The notes under the pieces are model-generated. The model was not told the DNA's origin, did no database searches, and worked only from the letters and a program-made list of their open reading frames with translations. 64,000 nucleotides of DNA from Litsea cubeba (lineage: Eukaryota > Streptophyta > Magnoliopsida > Laurales > Lauraceae). This document shows positions 59,001 through 64,000 of this stretch, in pieces (the first letter of the stretch is position 1; each line of letters begins with the position of its first letter). Location: positions 13,572,831 through 13,636,830 of the forward strand of contig CM022944.1 in NCBI GenBank assembly GCA_012931725.1, given 5' to 3'. A program made the position numbers and the translations under genes.

Positions 59001-60951
59001 CAACACTATTTTTCGAGTTTTAACGGACAAAGTAGGGAGGGAAGATGATACATTTTGGAGTTTTTGGAGAACATGGACTTACGTCGGTGGGGTTGGGTGG
59101 AAAAGTTGACTTCACAACAAATCCAATCCTGCAGATGGTGCCTTGAAATATAATATTGTTGTTCCTAATGTTACTATACTAAAATCTCTGAAATATATTA
59201 TCAGTTAATCGGTATCAGACAGATTTTTTTTTTATCATATGCATTAGTTGGTTCCTACTGCATTGTTTTATCCTATTAATATGGTATCATCCTTGCAACA
59301 GAACAACAATAGATTACCAATATTTTAGTCTTTTTTATCCAATGTTTATCTCAATGAGAAGTGGGTCTCATAGTGCAGATTTTTTGTTTCATCGATCATG
59401 AGTTTTGTTAGTGTTGACTATACTTAATATTCCTTGCTTAATTAATGCATTAGAAGGTTTTTTTTTTTTCCTTTTTTATCATATGCATTAGTTGGTTCCT
59501 ACTGCATTGTTTTATCCTATTAATATGCTATCATCCTTGCAACAGAGCAACAATAGATTACCAAAATATTTGTCTTTTTTATCCAATGTTTATCTCAATG
59601 AGAAGTGGTTCTCATAGTGCAAATTTTTTGTTTCATCGATCATGAGTTGTGGTAGAGTTGACTATACTTAATATTCCTTGCTTAATGTAAGTTGCTGAAG
59701 TATGAGCTGAACCCCAAGTCCATGCTCATGGCAAATGCACAGAACTGGATTCCTCTTTGTCAACTACAGTTCAATGTAATAATACTTTGTCAACTGCAAG
59801 AAAGTAATGTTTAAACCAATGCTAGAAGCCTAGACGGATCCAATTGTGCTGGGAAAAGTCTGACACTGTTCTGATTTTCGGATTTCATTTGAGTGGTTGG
59901 CTCTATCTTGCTGAAGATTTGATTCCATCATTATTGAGGTTGCTTGCATTTCCTAGCCATCACTAGTTTTTTTGTTAATTGTTTCATTTGACTTAATTAC
60001 TTACACTTAACTTTTGACTGGGTTGCCACAATGGAATTATATTGCAACTACGGTTGTTCCTCAAATGTTGTTTTTCTCCAACTCTTTTGGTAGCTCTGCA
60101 GTGGAGTAGATGAGAACGCTGTCGGCACCTGTGCAGAACTCGTCTTTGCCCCCATTGATGCATCCTTTGCAGATGATGCACCACTCCTACCATCTGGTTT
60201 TCGCATCATTCCTCTTGACACTGGAGTGGTGAGTACTTTAGTTTGTTGCAATAATGATTGTCTATGTTGCCATCAGCTTGGGGGGGGGGGGGGGGGGGGA
60301 TGAGATTATATTAGTTATAGTTTAGTGCTGAAATGTAGATATTTGACTCTTGTCTATTTATTATGCTTTATAAACATACAGGATCCTTCGAGTCCAAATC
60401 GAACTTTGGATCTTGCTTCTGCTCTTGAGGTTGGACCTGCTGGAAATAAATCTTCAAGTGGTTATTCCGGCAGTAGTGGTAGCATGAGGTCTGTGATGAC
60501 AATAGCATTTCAATTTGCTTTCGAAAACCACCTCCAAGACAATGTGGCATCTATGGCTAGGCAGTATGTTCGCAGCATTATATCATCTGTTCAACGGGTT
60601 GCTCTTGCACTTTCTCCCTCTCGTCTGAGTCCTAATGGTGGTCTTCGGCCACCACCTGGCACACCTGAAGCTGTCACTCTTGCACGTTGGATCTGTCAGA
60701 GCTACAAGTAGGTCACGTGATTATGTTCCATGTAACGTGTAATAGGAATGGGATGCGTACAAACATTTCTTATTCAACCTATTTTATATTTCTAGGCCCA
60801 CCTTTGTGAATTCTACTTCATACTTAATCTTTTTTTTTTTTTTTTTTTTTTCTGACCGAAAGCGTAGCGTCGTTGTCGCTTCTTGCCACTTCCATGAGTT
60901 GTTTGTGTCCCTCTTCTTGACGACCTTTTTCTAGCATGTGTGTTGTGTGTG

Positions 60952-61024
<73 letters not shown>

Positions 61025-63513
61025 AAAAAAAAAATTTCCAGTCTTTATGCAAGTCTCTGAACGATCGGGACCGGGCTTTGGAGGATTAATTGATCAAATA
61101 GGCATGGGCCATCCAGCCAACCTGACCAGTTAAATATTTGAGCTTGATGGAATTGAGCCCTGGTACATAGACACAGTCACAGCTGCATAAAATCTATGAG
61201 TGAACTACTTTGTGTGACTCTAGGAATGCATATGCTGCTTTCAGGGTGGGTATGAGGTTGGACTAGTCATAGGACTGCTGGCTGCATAAAATCTACAAGT
61301 GAACTACCTTGTTTGACTCTTAGAATGTATGCTGATCTCTTTGACTCTTAGAATGTATGCTGATCTCAGGGTGGGTATGAGGTTGGACTAGTCATAGGAC
61401 TGCTGAATCCCATTTGGGATGCAGACCAATCAAGGTGATTTGGTGGTGGTAGGTTCCTAAAATTTGTCCTGATCCAGGTTAGGATGGCAAGGGATTTCAT
61501 GTTCCGAAAAATTTAATACCTTACATAGTAGAGTCCAATCATCCAGTGAGTTTTAACTATGATTGGGATTGAAGTTGGGAAAATGAGCACCTTTTTTTTT
61601 TTTTTTTTTTTTCTGATCGTCTTTCCAAATTTATGGTCTTTCTTTTTGTTGCTTATGAAACAAAGGGTAATATAACCAATATATCTCGTTTCTTATCTCC
61701 AGGCGCCATCTGGGCGTGGAGCTATTAAAATCTGGTAGTGATGGCACTGAATCTTTTTTGAAGACGCTTTGGCATCACTCTGATGCAATCGTGTGCTGCT
61801 CTTTGAAGGTTTGCACTCATCAGCCATTTCCAATGCGATTCTCATGTTTTGAACTTTTAAGTGAATTATGTAGTTTCAGTTTTTCTTGCGAACACAAGTA
61901 ATTCATTTTGAGTCACCATAATGTAGAACCTGTAACTGTTTGCATAAAATCCTACTGATTCCTGGGTATGTAGAAGGGCTAAATCATAGGGAGAGAGGTT
62001 TTTTTATTGAAGAGCTATTTGGTGCAAACCCTAGGGTTAGGGCTTGCGTGGCAAGTGCTGCAGCACGATAATGGTTTCCGTAGAAACAAGAACACGTCTC
62101 CACGGAGATTATCAACGAGGGCGCACCTCAAGGGATGGCCACATGATATTATTCCAAATAATTAGAGTCTGAGATCTAAGTCTCTTACAATGCATATTAA
62201 TAGGAAAAGAAATCTTAGAGGCTTAGAAACCTAATCAAACTAGGAAAGCAAATAAAATTAGAAACTATCCTAATCACACTCTTTAAATAAAATTAGACAT
62301 CTAATAACAAGTAATTATGTAAATAAAAAATAATTCCTAAATGATTTTGGGTGGTCCCATATGTGGGCTCGTCCGTTTTGCATCACTATTGATGGGTTGA
62401 AGAATGGAAGAAAACTAGGGTGGACATCTCTGGGGGGCCATCAGATTCCTAGGATGTAATTTCATGACAGCAAATGGAGGGTGGGCAATTATTTCGTATC
62501 AAACAGTGGTAATCATCAGTTCCTTGCAAATGTGAAATGTTTTGACGGTCCCTTGTATGCATCTTAGATTCCTCATTCTTGGCCCTTTTTCTTTGGTAAA
62601 TATTAGGAATTTTGTGGGAAATGGGCAGGCAGGCTTTGAGGGGTGCATTGTGTCAAGAATGGACCTAATCTCAACTAAACCTTGGTTATAAGTGCCATCC
62701 AATTCCAAACCCTCCTTGGAACATAATTTGTGAGATTGGGGTACTGGGTCAATTTGCATCGAATCTGGTTGTCGGTTGAATAGCCAGTATGCACCAACCC
62801 AGGCTCACTATGTAATAAGTAAGAACAGATTGTAAAACTTGAACCAATCCTGGTAATAAATGGGGTCGACCCAAACCATGAATCATCAGGTGTGCCTTCT
62901 GTTGGGTTCGTGGGTCGGGCAAGGAATTGCAACCTTACTCCTAATGGGACCCTATGATTACAAGTATTCAACCATTTCATAAATATTAGCAGCTACCACA
63001 TACCGTTGTGCCTGCATATCAAATTGTGTTTTGCTTCTGTGTGGTTGGACTATTACCTTGACCAAATTCAGGGACCAATTCTGATGTTTGGATGGCCTTG
63101 TGCGCTAGTACCTTACAGTAGTTGCCATGCATGGCTTCGATCATTTATTTAGTACCTTGCTCTGGGTTTTATTTTAATGAGTCACATATTGATTTTTGTC
63201 TTGCATGTGCAGAACACACATGGATGTGCACACATGCATTGCTTCCTTTTGTGTCATAAATTAGTAACTGCATATTTGCAGTACTCTGATCTAATGTCTT
63301 CATTATTTGATTTTATGACCATTTTATAAATTTAACGATCTTATTTCTTTTTTGAACTTACAGGCATTGCCAGTTTTTACATTTGCAAATCAGGCAGGCT
63401 TTGACATGCTTGAGACAACCTTGGTTGCACTGCAAGACATAACTCTGGAGAAGATATTTGATGATCAAGGACGGAAAGTTCTCTACAATGAGTTCCCACA
63501 GATAATGCAACAG
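53099..63513 (+). CDS. ATHB-8/ATHB-15-like: HD-ZIP class III transcription factor (3' end beyond window)
   Basis: A nuclear transcription factor of the class III homeodomain-leucine zipper family, which controls vascular development, meristem function and organ polarity. Seventeen exons give 791 codons; the family is about 840, so only the last ~48 residues are missing. Homeodomain is residues ~18-80 (KYVRYTPEQVEALERLY, IKVWFQNRRCREKQRKE), leucine zipper ~85-118 (NRKLSAMNKLLMEENDRLQKQ), START lipid-binding domain ~160-375, and MEKHLA-type C-terminal region from ~690. LVGLEPTRVAEI, the SHGCTG segment and DTSCESVVTSGQHHLTPQH place it with ATHB-8 and ATHB-15/CORONA rather than REVOLUTA or PHABULOSA. 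Every junction keeps frame. The start could be either of two adjacent ATGs (53099, 53102). It is repressed post-transcriptionally by miR165/166. Confidence 0.97.
53603..53734. repeat. Near-perfect inverted repeat (hairpin) in intron 2
   Basis: Arms 53603-53652 and 53685-53734 are 50 bp each with two differences, one of which is a G:U pair in RNA. The 32-bp loop holds a smaller ttgttg/caacaa hairpin. The arms contain taggcccagacccatgtat. Flanking atatt (53598-53602 and 53735-53739) could be a short target duplication, pointing to a foldback MITE. In the pre-mRNA it would form a long stem starting 12 bases after the splice donor. Confidence 0.9.
54091..54713 (+). promoter_or_regulatory. miR165/166 target site, split by intron 4
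   Basis: Exon 4 ends TGGGATGAAG (54093-54102) and exon 5 starts CCTGGTCCGG (54702-54711). Spliced together they give TGGGATGAAGCCTGGTCCGG, the site in the START domain of all HD-ZIP III mRNAs cut by miR165/166, coding for PGMKPGPD. The site exists only after splicing, as in Arabidopsis homologues. Confidence 0.95.
55490..55595 (+). other. Intron 8 with GC-AG splice pair
   Basis: The conserved protein reads MDLE then PWSVPEV. Exon 8 must end at GAG (55489) and the intron begins gcaagg, so the donor is GC. The acceptor is aaatag (55590-55595). A GT donor 12 bases downstream (55502) would keep frame but add four residues (ARAL) not found in the family. Confidence 0.75.
55787..55812. repeat. (TA)n microsatellite in intron 9
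   Basis: An uninterrupted ta dinucleotide run of about 12 units. Confidence 0.9.
56273..56812. repeat. Tandem duplication including the end of exon 11
   Basis: The block from the last 18 bases of exon 11 through intron start (gcatccatgcttttgca at 56273) recurs at 56619, with aggattataaaa following in both. The segment 56502-56612 recurs at 56701-56812. The simplest reading is one ~346-bp tandem duplication with a later ~150-bp deletion in the second copy. The duplicated donor is lost (gcaggtagg became gcatttagg). Confidence 0.8.
58618..58915. mobile_element. Non-autonomous hAT (Ac-like ends) in intron 13
   Basis: Ends are tagggatgtaaatgggt and its inverse acccgtttacatcccta, close to Ac/Ds-type termini (TAGGGATG). 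A perfect 8-bp target duplication cttttttg lies at 58610-58617 and 58916-58923. The 298-bp interior is rich in gacccg/cgggtc motifs. It inserted within an intron of the HD-ZIP III gene. Confidence 0.9.
59231..59687. repeat. ~212-bp direct duplication in intron 13
   Basis: 59231-59442 and 59475-59687 are close copies (tttatcatatgcattagttgg ... actatacttaatattccttgcttaat), differing at several positions and separated by a T-rich linker. It is non-coding. Confidence 0.9.
60280..60299. repeat. Poly-G run in intron 14
   Basis: About 20 consecutive G. The true length may differ. Confidence 0.9.
60953..61021. repeat. (CT)n(CA)n compound microsatellite in intron 15
   Basis: About 18 ct units followed by 16 ca units and an A-run. 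Confidence 0.95.
61182..61405. repeat. Head-to-tail tandem duplication in intron 15
   Basis: 61182-61280 and 61281-61405 share gctgcataaaatcta, gtgaacta, and gggtgggtatgaggttgg to the end. Copy two has an additional internal ~29-bp duplication (gactcttagaatgtatgctgatct twice). The copies are very similar, so the event is recent. Confidence 0.9.
61809..63363. other. Intron 16, nothing further recognised
   Basis: 1.56-kb intron. Short open frames on the minus strand (62499-62980) have no family motif. Confidence 0.6.
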
Positions 63514-64000
63514 GTTGATCACATTTTCCTTAAGTTTTTAAACGAGTACTTTTCAAGAAAATAGAAGTAGAGGAAAGATAACATGAATCATGAATTGGAA
63601 AAGGTCAGTTTGGGTAATGCCTATGAAGGAAAGAATTGAATATGTGAACAAGGCAACCCTTCCTTTCTATTTCATCATCTTTGCTTCAGCCCTCGTGAGA
63701 AATGCTAAAAATCTCTCTTATAGATAAAAACATAAAAGCTCTCATTCCTGATTTCTTTTTTCTGACCTTGTCCGAGTGTTTGTGGATGTTTTCTTTGCAC
63801 TTTTAATGGTAAGCTCTTGCTTATTGTCTAAAGCAAGAGTTTTCCAAACTTTTTTTTTTTTTTTTGTATTTTTTACTTTTAACTATTTATTTAAAGTTTT
63901 TCTTGTACACATATGATGGTACATCTGTTTTATAGTAAAATAAGATTATCCAGCATGAAATACATGAAATGAGCACGAGAAATTTAGGCATTTTTTTGGT

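Larger units (their letters stand above)
53099..64000 (+). other. Exon-intron map of the HD-ZIP III gene
   Basis: Coding exons: 53099-53310, 53431-53590, 53812-53912, 54012-54102, 54702-54797, 54879-54992, 55087-55170, 55334-55489, 55596-55670, 55904-56010, 56098-56290, 57933-58118, 58276-58356, 60094-60228, 60382-60707, 61703-61808 and 63364-63513. All introns are GT-AG except intron 8 (55490-55595), which fits only as GC-AG if the conserved protein is kept. Large introns are 11 (56291-57932), 13 (58357-60093), 15 (60708-61702) and 16 (61809-63363). From 63514 to the window end is intron 17. The terminal exon is not in view. Confidence 0.92.

Noticed and set aside
60813..61052. Minus-strand frames with CVCVCV and RERERE runs
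   Set aside because: Translation of the (CT)n(CA)n microsatellite inside intron 15.

Overview
This is nuclear DNA from a flowering plant. The evidence is an intron-rich HD-ZIP class III homeodomain gene carrying the land-plant miR165/166 target site, together with plant-type transposons (Ty1/copia, solo LTRs, hAT, MULE, Helitron-like, tRNA-derived SINEs), an AT-rich background and many simple repeats. The species cannot be named from the sequence alone. No rRNA gene, tRNA gene, CRISPR array or organellar gene was seen.

Layout. 1-6.1 kb is intergenic, with a dense cluster of CACGTG palindromes (1.4-2.7 kb) and an hAT element at 4.0-4.9 kb. 6.1-6.3 kb is a SINE with target-site duplications. 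6.8-11.7 kb is a complete-length but coding-dead Ty1/copia element on the minus strand with nearly identical LTRs. 17.8-19.8 kb is a solo-LTR-like element. 21.3-22.3 kb is an hAT element. 24.7-30.0 kb is a Helitron-like composite holding a ~150-bp satellite arranged as an A-B-C higher-order repeat. 30.0-30.2 kb is a second kind of SINE. 30.2-35.2 kb is a 5-kb solo-LTR-like element in the opposite orientation to the first, with an hAT element nested inside it. 36.4-36.8 kb is a polypyrimidine tract. 37.8-40.1 kb holds two hAT elements and one foldback element with Harbinger-like ends.

The most interesting accessory parts are two gene-capturing transposons. At 41.4-43.6 kb a Mutator-like element (18-bp perfect terminal inverted repeat, perfect 9-bp target duplication) carries pieces of two unrelated genes on the minus strand: a BUD13/CWC26-like splicing factor and an IQ67-domain (IQD) calmodulin-binding protein. 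At 46.6-48.3 kb an hAT-type element with a perfect 8-bp target duplication carries a fragment resembling the plastid protein pTAC5, broken by stop codons.

The only convincing intact host gene is at 53.1-63.5 kb (plus strand). It is an HD-ZIP III transcription factor of the ATHB-8/ATHB-15 (CORONA) group. Seventeen coding exons are visible, giving 791 codons, and the final exon lies beyond the right edge. Its introns hold a near-perfect 50-bp-arm hairpin, several tandem duplications (one copying an exon end), an hAT insertion with its target duplication, and one intron that must use a GC-AG splice pair. The miR165/166 site is created by splicing of exons 4 and 5.
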